64,000 nt of DNA, from assembly GCF_036039175.1 (NCBI RefSeq), contig NZ_JAYXKP010000010.1, positions 1-64,000 on the forward strand. The letters are read 5' to 3'. The stretch's first letter is position 1; each line of letters opens with the position of its first letter. A model generated the notes under the pieces. The model was not told the origin of the DNA and did not search any database. It worked only from the letters and a program-made list of their open reading frames with translations. The stretch is from Marinilactibacillus sp036039175. GTDB lineage: Bacteria > Bacillota > Bacilli > Lactobacillales > Carnobacteriaceae_A. Positions 33,901 through 41,809 of the stretch are shown piece after piece. A program made the translations under genes and the position numbers.

Positions 33901-34540
33901 AGATACACGTACCTATACACTACCAATCAATGCGCGTCTTCGTATTAAAGAAGGAAGCTTTATCGAACGTGGAGATGCCTTTAACGATGGTTCAGTAGAT
34001 CCTAAAGAATTGTTAGCTGTTAGTAATGTACTCAAATTACAAAACTATCTGTTACAAGAAGTTCAAAGAGCCTACCGTAGCCAAGGGGTAGAAATCGGAG
34101 ATAAGCACGTTGAAGTTATGGTTCGTCAGATGCTACGTAAAGTACGCGTACTGGATCCAGGTGACACAACAATTCTTCCAGGTAACTTGATGGATATTCA
34201 CGATTTCAAAGATCAGAATAAAGCAACATTATTATCAGGTGGACTACCAGCGACTGCTCGTCCTGTTTTACTGGGTATTACAAAAGCATCACTTGAAACG
34301 AATAGTTTCTTGTCCGCTGCTTCATTCCAGGAAACGACTCGAGTATTAACAGATGCTGCCATCCGTGGTAAAAATGATAAACTGATCGGATTGAAAGAGA
34401 ATGTTATTATCGGTAAGAGAATTCCAGCCGGAACAGGCATGAAAGTCTATAACCAGATAAAACCAAAAAGTGTCGGCGTTGTAAGCGAAAATGTTTATAG
34501 CATCAATGATGAAATTAGTTCATCAACTATAGAAGAATAA
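30908..34540 (+). CDS. rpoC: DNA-directed RNA polymerase subunit beta'
   Basis: This 1210-residue subunit has the N-terminal zinc site (CSCGKY and CDRCG near 60-78), the catalytic NADFDGDQM loop with its three Mg-binding Asp near 450, the trigger-loop region [25 protein letters not shown] (in parts, near 780) and a second zinc site ([13 protein letters not shown] near 890). The TTG start at 30908 has GGGAGG 7 bases upstream; B. subtilis rpoC also starts with TTG. Confidence 0.98.
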   Translation: [1210 protein letters not shown]

Positions 34541-34546
34541 AACAAT

Positions 34547-34592
34547 GATGAGGCGAGCGGGAAACAATATCCCGCTCGAAACTCGTCTTTAT
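34547..34592 (+). terminator. Terminator after rpoC
   Basis: GAGCGGGA (34555-34562) pairs with TCCCGCTC (34570-34577), flanked by GATGAG/CTCGTC, but only three Ts follow. It is strong in stem and weak in tail. Confidence 0.7.
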
Positions 34593-34614
34593 ATAAAAAA
34601 GATCAACCAGGATG

Positions 34615-34643
34615 TTGACAGCCCATTATAGACGTGGTAATAT
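34615..34643 (+). promoter_or_regulatory. Promoter of the str operon (rpsL-rpsG-fusA)
   Basis: TTGACA (34615-34620, perfect), 17-base spacer, TAATAT (34638-34643). Confidence 0.75.
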
Positions 34644-34924
34644 TCTAGAGGTGCTTTTGTGTACAGATTCCTGCTCTAGATCGTTTAAGCTCGATAGAGT
34701 CAACAGTCGTTCAGACTGGAATACAAGAGCCGTTAATGTGCTACGCAATTAGGTATAGTTTTTCAATATTAGATTCTAGACGTTAAGTCTTAAGCTGATA
34801 TAAAGTGAATGAAATATCATCGCTAACAAAGCGATACTTTCTTTTGCTTAAAGAAGAACCGCCTGGATGTGTGGGTCTAGAAAAACCATTATTTATAAGA
34901 AAATCCGGAAGGAGGAAACAGAAA
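34644..34924 (+). promoter_or_regulatory. Long rpsL leader
   Basis: About 275 transcribed bases precede rpsL. It begins with the inverted repeat TCTAGAG (34644-34650)/CTCTAGA (34674-34680), which spans the likely transcript start. Later there is a CGCT/AGCG hairpin and a CCGCCTGGATGTGTGGG stretch near 34859-34875 that looks constrained, but I cannot match it to a known leader family. Confidence 0.4.
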
Positions 34925-35335
34925 ATGCCTACTATTAATCAATTGATTCGTAAACCTCGTAAATCAAAAATCGTTAAATCTGAATCACCAGCATTGAACA
35001 GAGGATATAACACTCAGAAACGTAAACAAACGACTGTATATTCTCCACAAAAACGTGGTGTTTGTACTCGTGTAGGAACAATGACTCCTAAGAAACCAAA
35101 CTCTGCGCTTCGTAAATATGCTCGTGTTCGTTTATCTAACATGATTGAAGTAACTGCATACATTCCAGGAGAAGGACACAACTTGCAAGAACACAGTGTT
35201 GTCTTACTTCGTGGAGGACGTGTGAAAGATTTACCGGGAGTTCGTTACCACATCGTTCGTGGTGCGCTTGATACTGCTGGAGTTACTGATCGTAAACAAG
35301 GCCGTTCTAAATACGGTACTAAAAAACCTAGCTAA
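34925..35335 (+). CDS. rpsL: 30S ribosomal protein S12
   Basis: The 136-residue S12 has the decoding-centre loops TPKKPNSALRKYARVRL (near 55) and LLRGGRVKDLPGVRYH (near 98), including the Lys positions whose change gives streptomycin resistance; the residues here are the sensitive form. ATG 34925 has GGAGG 9 bases upstream; an open frame reaching 34805 lies in the leader and is not part of the protein. It heads the str operon. Confidence 0.97.
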   Translation: MPTINQLIRKPRKSKIVKSESPALNRGYNTQKRKQTTVYSPQKRGVCTRVGTMTPKKPNSALRKYARVRLSNMIEVTAYIPGEGHNLQEHSVVLLRGGRVKDLPGVRYHIVRGALDTAGVTDRKQGRSKYGTKKPS

Positions 35336-35394
35336 AACGGGTTAACCAAAAAAAATAAACTTTTAAATCATACTCTATGAAAGGAGGAATTTAC

Positions 35395-35865
35395 ATGCCT
35401 CGTAAAGGTCCTGTTACAAAACGTGACGTGTTACCAGATCCAATTTATAATTCTAAATTAGTTTCTCGTTTAATCAACCGTTTAATGGTTGACGGAAAAC
35501 GTGGAAAAGCTTCTACAATCTTATATGATGCATTTGCTGCTATCAAAGAACAAACTGGAAATGATCCAATCGAAGTGTTTGAAGAAGCATTGAAGAACAT
35601 TATGCCAGTTCTTGAAGTTAAAGCTCGCCGTGTTGGGGGTTCTAACTACCAAGTACCAGTAGAAGTACGTCCTGATCGTCGTACGACACTAGCATTACGC
35701 TGGTTAGTAAGCTACGCTCGTCTTCGTGGAGAAAATACCATGGAAGATCGTCTAGCTAAAGAAATCATGGATGCAGCTAACAACACTGGAGCATCTGTTC
35801 GTAAACGCGAAGAAATGCACCGTATGGCTGAAGCTAATAAAGCTTTCGCTCACTACCGTTGGTAA
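35395..35865 (+). CDS. rpsG: 30S ribosomal protein S7
   Basis: The 156-residue S7 is typical: MPRKGPVTKRDVLPDP start, NRLMVDGKRGKA near 27, GGSNYQVPVEV near 80 and AFAHYRW at the end. It organises the 16S 3' major domain in the 30S head and contacts E-site tRNA. ATG 35395 has AAAGGAGG 7-8 bases upstream. It lies 59 bases after rpsL. The 137-base gap to fusA holds a perfect hairpin. Confidence 0.97.
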   Translation: MPRKGPVTKRDVLPDPIYNSKLVSRLINRLMVDGKRGKASTILYDAFAAIKEQTGNDPIEVFEEALKNIMPVLEVKARRVGGSNYQVPVEVRPDRRTTLALRWLVSYARLRGENTMEDRLAKEIMDAANNTGASVRKREEMHRMAEANKAFAHYRW

Positions 35866-35893
35866 TATAAATCAGGAATGTGTTCAGCAGAGG

Positions 35894-35917
35894 TTGTTTC
35901 TTGTTTTCAAGAAACAA
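35894..35917 (+). repeat. Perfect 10-bp hairpin between rpsG and fusA
   Basis: TTGTTTCTTG (35894-35903), loop TTTT, CAAGAAACAA (35908-35917). No T-run follows; a smaller TTCATG/CATGAA hairpin lies near 35954-35971. They may be processing or pausing sites. Confidence 0.65.
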
Positions 35918-36002
35918 TACTTACTGACTCATTCTTTTATGCTGTATAACCGATTCATGTATATGCATGAACTGAATGAATTAAAGAGAGGTGTAGAGAC
36001 AA

Positions 36003-38096
36003 GTGGCTAAAAGAAAGTTCCCTCTAGAAAAAACACGTAATATTGGTATTATGGCGCATATCGATGCGGGTAAAACTACTACTACTGAACGTATTCTTTA
36101 TTATACTGGTCGTATCCACAAAATTGGTGAAACACACGAAGGTGCTTCACAAATGGACTGGATGGAACAGGAACAAGAGCGTGGAATTACAATCACTTCA
36201 GCAGCTACAACTGCTCAGTGGAATAATCACCGCGTAAACATCATCGATACACCTGGTCACGTGGATTTTACCGTTGAGGTAGAACGTTCACTACGTGTAC
36301 TTGATGGTGCCGTTGCAGTACTAGATGCACAATCTGGTGTAGAGCCTCAAACTGAAACAGTTTGGCGTCAAGCTACAACTTATGGTGTTCCTCGTATCGT
36401 ATTCGTAAACAAAATGGATAAACTAGGTGCAAACTTCTTAGATGCTAACCATTCTATGCACGATCGCCTTATGGCTAACGCTCATCCTATCCAGTTACCA
36501 ATTGGTGCTGAAGATGACTTTAGCGGAATCATTGACTTGGTTCGTATGAGAGCTTTCATGTATGGTAATGACTTGGGAACTGAGATTACTGAAGAAGATA
36601 TCCCAGCTGACCACATGGAATTAGCAGAAGAATGGCGTACTAAATTAGTTGAAGCTGTTGCTGAAATGGATGAAGATCTAATGATGCAATACCTTGAAGG
36701 AGAAGAAATCTCTGAAGAGCAACTAAAAGAAGGTATCCGTAAAGCAACATTGAGCGTTGAATTCTACCCAGTATTAGTAGGATCAGCATTTAAAAACAAA
36801 GGTGTACAATTGCTATTAGATGCGGTAGTTGACTATCTTCCTTCTCCACTTGACGTTCCTGCAATCCAAGGACACGCTCAAAGAGATCCAGAAGAAGTTA
36901 TCGAACGTACTGCTGGCGATGACAATCCTTTCTCAGCATTAGCATTTAAAGTTATGACTGACCCTTATGTAGGTCGTTTGACATTCTTCCGTGTATACTC
37001 TGGTACTCTTCAGTCTGGCTCATATATCTTGAATGCAACAAAAGACACTCGTGAGCGTGTAGGTCGTATCTTACAAATGCACGCAAACTCTCGTGAAGAG
37101 ATTCCTGAAGTATTCTCTGGAGATATCGCCGCAGCAGTTGGGTTGAAAGACACAACTACTGGTGACACTTTATGTGACACTGACAGCCCGGTAATCCTTG
37201 AATCTATGGACTTCCCTGAACCAGTTATCCAAGTAGCGATTGAACCTAAATCAAAAGCTGACCAAGATAAAATGGGTATTGCATTGCAAAAACTAGCGGA
37301 AGAAGATCCTACTTTCCGTGCCGAAACTGATCAAGAAACTGGAGAAACACTAATCTCTGGTATGGGTGAGTTACACTTAGACATCATCGTTGACCGTATG
37401 AAACGCGAATTCAAAGTTGAAGCTAACGTTGGAGCTCCTCAAGTATCTTACCGTGAAACATTCACTAAACAAGTACAATCAGAAGGTAAATTTGTTCGTC
37501 AGTCTGGTGGTAAAGGTCAATTCGGTCACGTATGGATTGAATTTACTCCAAACGAAGAAGGAGCAGGTTTCGAATTTGAAGATGCAGTTGTTGGTGGGGT
37601 TGTTCCACGTGAATACATTCCTGCAGTTAAAGCTGGACTAGAAGCTTCTCTAGATAACGGAGTTTTAGCTGGATATCCATTAGTGGATGTTAAAGCAAAA
37701 CTTTATGATGGTTCTTACCACGATGTCGATTCGAATGAGACGGCATTTAAAGTAGCGGCTTCTCTTGCACTTAAAAATGCAGCTCAAAAAGCCGGTGCAG
37801 TAATTCTTGAACCAGTAATGGCTGTAGATGTTACAGTTCCTGAAGATTACATGGGTGATATCATGGGTCACATTTCTGCACGTCGTGGAAATATTGAAGG
37901 ATCTGAACAACGTGGTAACTCAATGATCGTTAGAGGAATGATTCCTTTAGCTGAGATGTTCGGTTACGCAACTACACTACGTTCTGCTACTCAAGGTCGT
38001 GGAACATTCTCTATGCAATTTGACCACTATGATCAAGTTCCTAAGAGTATTGCTGAAGAAATTATCAAGAAAAATGGCGGATCTGACTCAGAATAA
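36003..38096 (+). CDS. fusA: Elongation factor G
   Basis: This 697-residue translational GTPase has the P-loop AHIDAGKTTTTE near 18, DTPGHVDF near 82 and NKMD near 136, then domains II-V. The SARRGNIEGSEQRGN segment near 615 belongs to domain IV/V. It drives translocation of tRNA and mRNA. The start is GTG 36003, with GAGAGG about 11 bases upstream, a long spacing. It follows rpsG in the str operon; tuf downstream has its own promoter. Confidence 0.98.
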   Translation: MAKRKFPLEKTRNIGIMAHIDAGKTTTTERILYYTGRIHKIGETHEGASQMDWMEQEQERGITITSAATTAQWNNHRVNIIDTPGHVDFTVEVERSLRVLDGAVAVLDAQSGVEPQTETVWRQATTYGVPRIVFVNKMDKLGANFLDANHSMHDRLMANAHPIQLPIGAEDDFSGIIDLVRMRAFMYGNDLGTEITEEDIPADHMELAEEWRTKLVEAVAEMDEDLMMQYLEGEEISEEQLKEGIRKATLSVEFYPVLVGSAFKNKGVQLLLDAVVDYLPSPLDVPAIQGHAQRDPEEVIERTAGDDNPFSALAFKVMTDPYVGRLTFFRVYSGTLQSGSYILNATKDTRERVGRILQMHANSREEIPEVFSGDIAAAVGLKDTTTGDTLCDTDSPVILESMDFPEPVIQVAIEPKSKADQDKMGIALQKLAEEDPTFRAETDQETGETLISGMGELHLDIIVDRMKREFKVEANVGAPQVSYRETFTKQVQSEGKFVRQSGGKGQFGHVWIEFTPNEEGAGFEFEDAVVGGVVPREYIPAVKAGLEASLDNGVLAGYPLVDVKAKLYDGSYHDVDSNETAFKVAASLALKNAAQKAGAVILEPVMAVDVTVPEDYMGDIMGHISARRGNIEGSEQRGNSMIVRGMIPLAEMFGYATTLRSATQGRGTFSMQFDHYDQVPKSIAEEIIKKNGGSDSE

Positions 38097-38123
38097 TTTA
38101 TTCTGAGCAACCGCTCAAACTGA

Positions 38124-38152
38124 TTGATTAATGTAACATTAATCGGTATAAT
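38124..38152 (+). promoter_or_regulatory. tuf promoter
   Basis: TTGATT (38124-38129), 17-base spacer and perfect TATAAT (38147-38152), between fusA and tuf. A perfect palindrome fills the spacer (see 38126-38144). Confidence 0.82.
38126..38144. promoter_or_regulatory. Palindromic operator candidate in the tuf promoter
   Basis: GATTAATGT (38126-38134), one central A, ACATTAATC (38136-38144): a perfect 9+9 palindrome overlapping the end of the -35 and the spacer. It lies upstream of the expected transcript start, so it would act on DNA. Confidence 0.55.
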
Positions 38153-38229
38153 TATATGTGATAAAATGGTTTGAAAACTAAGTTTTCTTACCAATTAAAG
38201 GAACACAATCTAAGGAGGAAATGTTTAAA

Positions 38230-39414
38230 ATGGCTAAACAAAAATTTGACCGTACAAAACAACACATGAACATTGGTACAATCGGACACGTTGACCACGG
38301 TAAAACAACTTTAACTGCTGCAATTACTACTGTATTATCTCTTAAAGGATATGCAGAAGCACAAGCATACGACAGCATTGACGGAGCTGCAGAAGAAAAA
38401 GAACGTGGAATTACAATTTCTACTTCTCACGTTGAGTACGAAACTGATACTCGTCACTATGCACACGTTGACTGCCCAGGTCACGCGGATTACGTTAAAA
38501 ACATGATCACTGGTGCTGCTCAAATGGACGGAGCTATCTTGGTAGTTTCTGCTGCTGATGGCCCAATGCCTCAAACTCGTGAGCACATCTTGCTTTCACG
38601 TCAAGTAGGTGTTCCATACATCGTTGTTTTCTTAAACAAAGTTGATATGGTTGATGATGAAGAATTACTAGAATTAGTTGAAATGGAAGTTCGTGACTTA
38701 TTGTCTGAATATGACTTCCCAGGCGACGACATTCCTGTAGTTGCTGGTTCAGCTCTTAAAGCTCTTGAAGGCGACGAAGCTTACCAACAAAAAATTCTTG
38801 ATCTTATGGAAGAAGTAGATAACTACATTCCAGCTCCAGAACGTGACGCTGATAGACCATTCATGATGCCAGTTGAGGATGTATTCTCAATTACTGGACG
38901 TGGAACTGTTGCAACTGGACGTGTTGAGTCTGGTAAAGTTTCTGTTGGTGACGAGATTGAAGTTATCGGTATCAAAGATACTGCTAAAACAACTGTTACT
39001 GGTGTTGAAATGTTCCGTAAATTGTTAGATTACGCTGAAGCGGGAGATAACATTGGAGCACTTTTACGTGGTATGTCACGTGATGACATCGAACGTGGAC
39101 AAGTACTAGCTAAACCAGGTTCAATTACTCCGCATACTGTTTTTGATGCTGAAGTATATGTTCTTTCAAAAGAAGAGGGTGGACGTCACACTCCATTCTT
39201 CACTAACTACCGTCCTCAGTTCTACTTCCGTACAACTGACGTAACTGGTATCGTTGAATTGAACGAAGGTACTGAAATGGTTATGCCTGGAGACAACACA
39301 ACTATGAAAGTTAGCCTTATTGCACCAATCGCTGTAGAAGACGGAACTAAATTCACTATTCGTGAAGGTGGCCGTACTGTTGGAGCGGGCGTTGTAACTA
39401 AGATCGTAGAATAA
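38230..39414 (+). CDS. tuf: Elongation factor Tu
   Basis: The 394-residue EF-Tu has the P-loop GHVDHGKTT near 19, DCPGHADY near 81, NKVD near 136 and the kirromycin/domain III residues of the family. It brings aminoacyl-tRNA to the ribosome. ATG 38230 gives the normal MAKQKFDRTK N-terminus; the ATG at 38221 lies 2-3 bases from AGGAGG and would add three residues. It has its own promoter and terminator, so it can be expressed apart from the str operon. Confidence 0.98.
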   Translation: MAKQKFDRTKQHMNIGTIGHVDHGKTTLTAAITTVLSLKGYAEAQAYDSIDGAAEEKERGITISTSHVEYETDTRHYAHVDCPGHADYVKNMITGAAQMDGAILVVSAADGPMPQTREHILLSRQVGVPYIVVFLNKVDMVDDEELLELVEMEVRDLLSEYDFPGDDIPVVAGSALKALEGDEAYQQKILDLMEEVDNYIPAPERDADRPFMMPVEDVFSITGRGTVATGRVESGKVSVGDEIEVIGIKDTAKTTVTGVEMFRKLLDYAEAGDNIGALLRGMSRDDIERGQVLAKPGSITPHTVFDAEVYVLSKEEGGRHTPFFTNYRPQFYFRTTDVTGIVELNEGTEMVMPGDNTTMKVSLIAPIAVEDGTKFTIREGGRTVGAGVVTKIVE

Positions 39415-39451
39415 TCTTTATTCTTTCGATATTCGCTTAACAATTAAATGG

Positions 39452-39488
39452 AGCGTCATTTCGGATTCGTCCGAAGTGACGCTTTTTT
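39452..39488 (+). terminator. Strong terminator of tuf
   Basis: AGCGTCATTTCGGA (39452-39465), loop TTCG, TCCGAAGTGACGCT (39470-39483), then six Ts. Confidence 0.95.
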
Positions 39489-39583
39489 ATTTCTTTATTG
39501 ATAAAGAGCGTGAGTACATACTATAGAAGAAACACGTTCGAACTGTATTTCAGAAAAGAAAAAGCATCGTAAAAAAGAAATTT

Positions 39584-39613
39584 CCCTTTTTTATAAAATA
39601 TTTTAAAAAAGGG
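39584..39613. repeat. Perfect A/T-rich inverted repeat upstream of the S10 promoter
   Basis: CCCTTTTTTA (39584-39593), 10 bases, TAAAAAAGGG (39604-39613). It directly abuts the -35 of the S10 promoter, in the position of an UP element. Confidence 0.6.
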
Positions 39614-39642
39614 TTGCTTCTCTATTGTATTGTATGTATACT
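39614..39642 (+). promoter_or_regulatory. Promoter of the S10-spc-alpha operon
   Basis: TTGCTT (39614-39619), 17-base spacer, TATACT (39637-39642). The -35 is weak but A/T tracts lie directly upstream. Confidence 0.6.
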
Positions 39643-39649
39643 TGTATAG

Positions 39650-39833
39650 GTGTCTGCGAGGTACTTATTTTTGTGTGAATCAGAGTGATTTACTGCAAGA
39701 AGGGTAATAACTTCAGATCCAGGGCTTTGAAGCGAGAGGTTGCGACACACCCGGGTGCATTGCCATGGTGGGTGAGTTGGAAAATTTTCGTGGAGCTAGG
39801 TTTATTTTTTAAATAAGCGAAGGAGGGAAAAAC
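39650..39833 (+). promoter_or_regulatory. S10 operon leader RNA
   Basis: The transcribed leader contains GAAGCGAGAGGTTGCGACAC and the palindromic CACCCGGGTG (39748-39757), then TGCCATGG. I recall a similar GAGGTTGCGACACRCCCGG stretch before rpsJ in other firmicutes, so this is probably a conserved S10-leader feature. The regulator is not known to me. Together with the promoter and repeat it accounts for the 419-base gap. Confidence 0.5.
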
Positions 39834-40142
39834 ATGGCAAAACAAAAGATTCGTATTCGTTTGAAAGCATATGAACACCGCGTGCTTGATCAATCTGCTG
39901 ATAAAATTGTAGAAACGGCAAAAAGAACTGGGGCAACTGTTTCAGGTCCAATTCCATTACCTACAGAACGTAAATTGTATACAATTATCCGTTCACCGCA
40001 TAAATACAAAGATTCACGTGAGCAATTCGAAATGCGCACACACAAACGTCTAATCGACATCGTGAACCCAACACCGAAGACAGTTGATGCTTTAACTAAG
40101 CTAGACTTACCATCAGGTGTGGACATCGAAATCAAATTATAA
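39834..40142 (+). CDS. rpsJ: 30S ribosomal protein S10 (NusE)
   Basis: The 102-residue S10 includes the KIRIRLKAYEHRVLD start and the SPHKYKDSREQFEMRTHKR loop near 45-63. It sits in the 30S head and, with NusB, forms the antitermination complex. GGAGG is 7-8 bases before ATG. It heads the S10 operon, which runs without an evident terminator through secY. Confidence 0.98.
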   Translation: MAKQKIRIRLKAYEHRVLDQSADKIVETAKRTGATVSGPIPLPTERKLYTIIRSPHKYKDSREQFEMRTHKRLIDIVNPTPKTVDALTKLDLPSGVDIEIKL

Positions 40143-40174
40143 TACTAAAAAAATCATATAACGGAGGTGTACTC

Positions 40175-40813
40175 ATGACCAAAGGAATCTTAGGTAAAAA
40201 AGTCGGAATGACACAAATCTTCAGCGAAACAGGAGAATTAGTTCCTGTAACAGTAATCGAAGCAGCTCCTAACGTAGTTTTACAAGTTAAAACTATGGCA
40301 ACTGACGGTTATAACTCAGTTCAATTAGGATTCGACGACAAACGCGAAGTACTATCAAACAAACCGGCACAAGGTCATGTTAAGAAAGCTAACACGACTC
40401 CTAAGCGCTTCATTAGAGAATTACGAGATGCTGAGCTTGGAGACGTCGAAGTAGGAAACGAAATTACAGTAGCAACATTCGCAGAAGGCGACATTGTGGA
40501 TGTTACTGGGACTTCAAAAGGTAAAGGATTCCAAGGTGTTATCAAACGCCACGGACAATCACGTGGGCCTGAAACTCACGGATCTCGTTATCACCGTCGT
40601 CCTGGTTCAATGGGTGGCGCATCTGATCCATCACGCGTATTCCCTGGTAAGAAATTAGCAGGACGTATGGGTGGGGACACAGTAACTGTTCAAAACCTTG
40701 AAATTGTACGTGTTGACGCTGAGCGTAACGTATTATTGATTAAAGGTAATGTACCAGGAGCTAAAAAATCACTTATTCAAATCCAATCTGCACTTAAAGC
40801 AGGAAACAAGTAA
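40175..40813 (+). CDS. rplC: 50S ribosomal protein L3
   Basis: The 212-residue L3 begins GILGKKVGMTQIF and contains the GTSKGKGFQGVIKRHG and GSMGGASDPSRVFPGKKLAG extension (near 108-165) that reaches toward the peptidyl transferase centre. It starts 50S assembly at the 3' end of 23S rRNA. GGAGG is 7 bases before ATG; 32 bases after rpsJ. Confidence 0.98.
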   Translation: MTKGILGKKVGMTQIFSETGELVPVTVIEAAPNVVLQVKTMATDGYNSVQLGFDDKREVLSNKPAQGHVKKANTTPKRFIRELRDAELGDVEVGNEITVATFAEGDIVDVTGTSKGKGFQGVIKRHGQSRGPETHGSRYHRRPGSMGGASDPSRVFPGKKLAGRMGGDTVTVQNLEIVRVDAERNVLLIKGNVPGAKKSLIQIQSALKAGNK

Positions 40814-40839
40814 TAGATTAGGAAGGGAGGACAAGCAGA

Positions 40840-41463
40840 ATGCCAACTGTAGCGTTATACAAACAAGATGGAACGCAAAATGGTGAAGTAACATTAAATG
40901 ATGCAGTCTTTGGTATCGTACCAAACGAAAGTGTCGTATTTGATGCAATTACCATGCAACGCGCTTCTTTAAGACAAGGAACACACGCGGTTAAAAACCG
41001 TAGTGCAGTACGAGGCGGTGGACGTAAACCGTGGCGTCAAAAAGGAACTGGACGTGCTCGTCAAGGGTCTATCCGTTCACCACAATGGCGTGGAGGTGGA
41101 GTAGTCTTCGGACCAACACCACGTTCATATGGCTATAAATTACCGAAAAAAGTTCGTCGTTTAGCGATTAGATCAGTACTTTCAACTAAAGTAACAGATC
41201 AAGAGTTAGTCGTAGTAGATGGTTTGAACTTTGACGCACCAAAAACTAAAGAGTTCAGAGCTGTTCTAACAAACTTAGATGCTGGCAAAAAGGTCTTAGT
41301 AGTGTTGGAAAACGACAATGAATTTGCAGCGCTGTCAGCTCGCAACCTTCCAGGGGTAAAAGTTGTTGCACCAAACAACGTATCTGTACTGGACGTAGTT
41401 GCTCATGACAAGCTCATCTTAACGAAGGCTGCTCTGGAAAAAGTAGAGGAGGCACTTCAATAA
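40840..41463 (+). CDS. rplD: 50S ribosomal protein L4
   Basis: This 207-residue L4 has the tunnel loop KNRSAVRGGGRKPWRQKG and GTGRARQGSIRSPQWRGGG (near 50-85) that lines the exit tunnel with L22. In E. coli L4 also represses this operon; here no L4-type leader is recognised. GGGAGG precedes the ATG by 9 bases. Its stop overlaps the start of rplW by one base. Confidence 0.98.
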   Translation: MPTVALYKQDGTQNGEVTLNDAVFGIVPNESVVFDAITMQRASLRQGTHAVKNRSAVRGGGRKPWRQKGTGRARQGSIRSPQWRGGGVVFGPTPRSYGYKLPKKVRRLAIRSVLSTKVTDQELVVVDGLNFDAPKTKEFRAVLTNLDAGKKVLVVLENDNEFAALSARNLPGVKVVAPNNVSVLDVVAHDKLILTKAALEKVEEALQ

Positions 41464-41756
41464 TGAATGCACGTGACGTAATTTTACGCCCGATCATCAC
41501 TGAAGCTTCTATGAATGCTATGGACGATAAAAAGTACACATTCGAAGTAGATGTTCGCGCTAAGAAAACTACAGTAAAACAAGCTATCGAAGAAATTTTC
41601 GATGTTAAAGTTAAAAAAGTAAACATCATCAACACTGCTCCAAAACCAAAACGTATGGGTCGTTACATGGGCTATACTAAAAAACGTCGTAAAGCGATCG
41701 TTACTTTAACGACTGAATCGAATGATATTACTATCTTCGGAGAAGAAAACGAATAA
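41463..41756 (+). CDS. rplW: 50S ribosomal protein L23
   Basis: The 97-residue L23 contains YTFEVDVRAKKTTVKQAIEE near 27-46 and the basic KRMGRYMGYTKKRRKA loop near 64. It lies at the tunnel exit and is the docking site for trigger factor and SRP. Start and preceding stop share a base (TAATG), with GAGGAGG 9 bases upstream inside rplD, indicating coupling. Confidence 0.97.
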   Translation: MNARDVILRPIITEASMNAMDDKKYTFEVDVRAKKTTVKQAIEEIFDVKVKKVNIINTAPKPKRMGRYMGYTKKRRKAIVTLTTESNDITIFGEENE

Positions 41757-41809
41757 GCACTTACTTCTAGAAAAGTAAGCTATATGATTATTACAAGGAG
41801 GGAATTTGC

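Noticed and set aside
34644..34680. TCTAGAG/CTCTAGA as an RNA hairpin of the str leader
   Set aside because: The left arm begins one base after the -10, before the likely transcript start, so the RNA would lack most of it.
34805..34924. N-terminal extension of S12 by 40 residues
   Set aside because: The added stretch is unlike S12, lies in the leader, and the conserved MPTINQLIR start has a strong ribosome binding site.
35771..36010. 79-codon frame across the rpsG end and the fusA leader
   Set aside because: It is a shadow of rpsG in another frame followed by spacer sequence, with no start signal.
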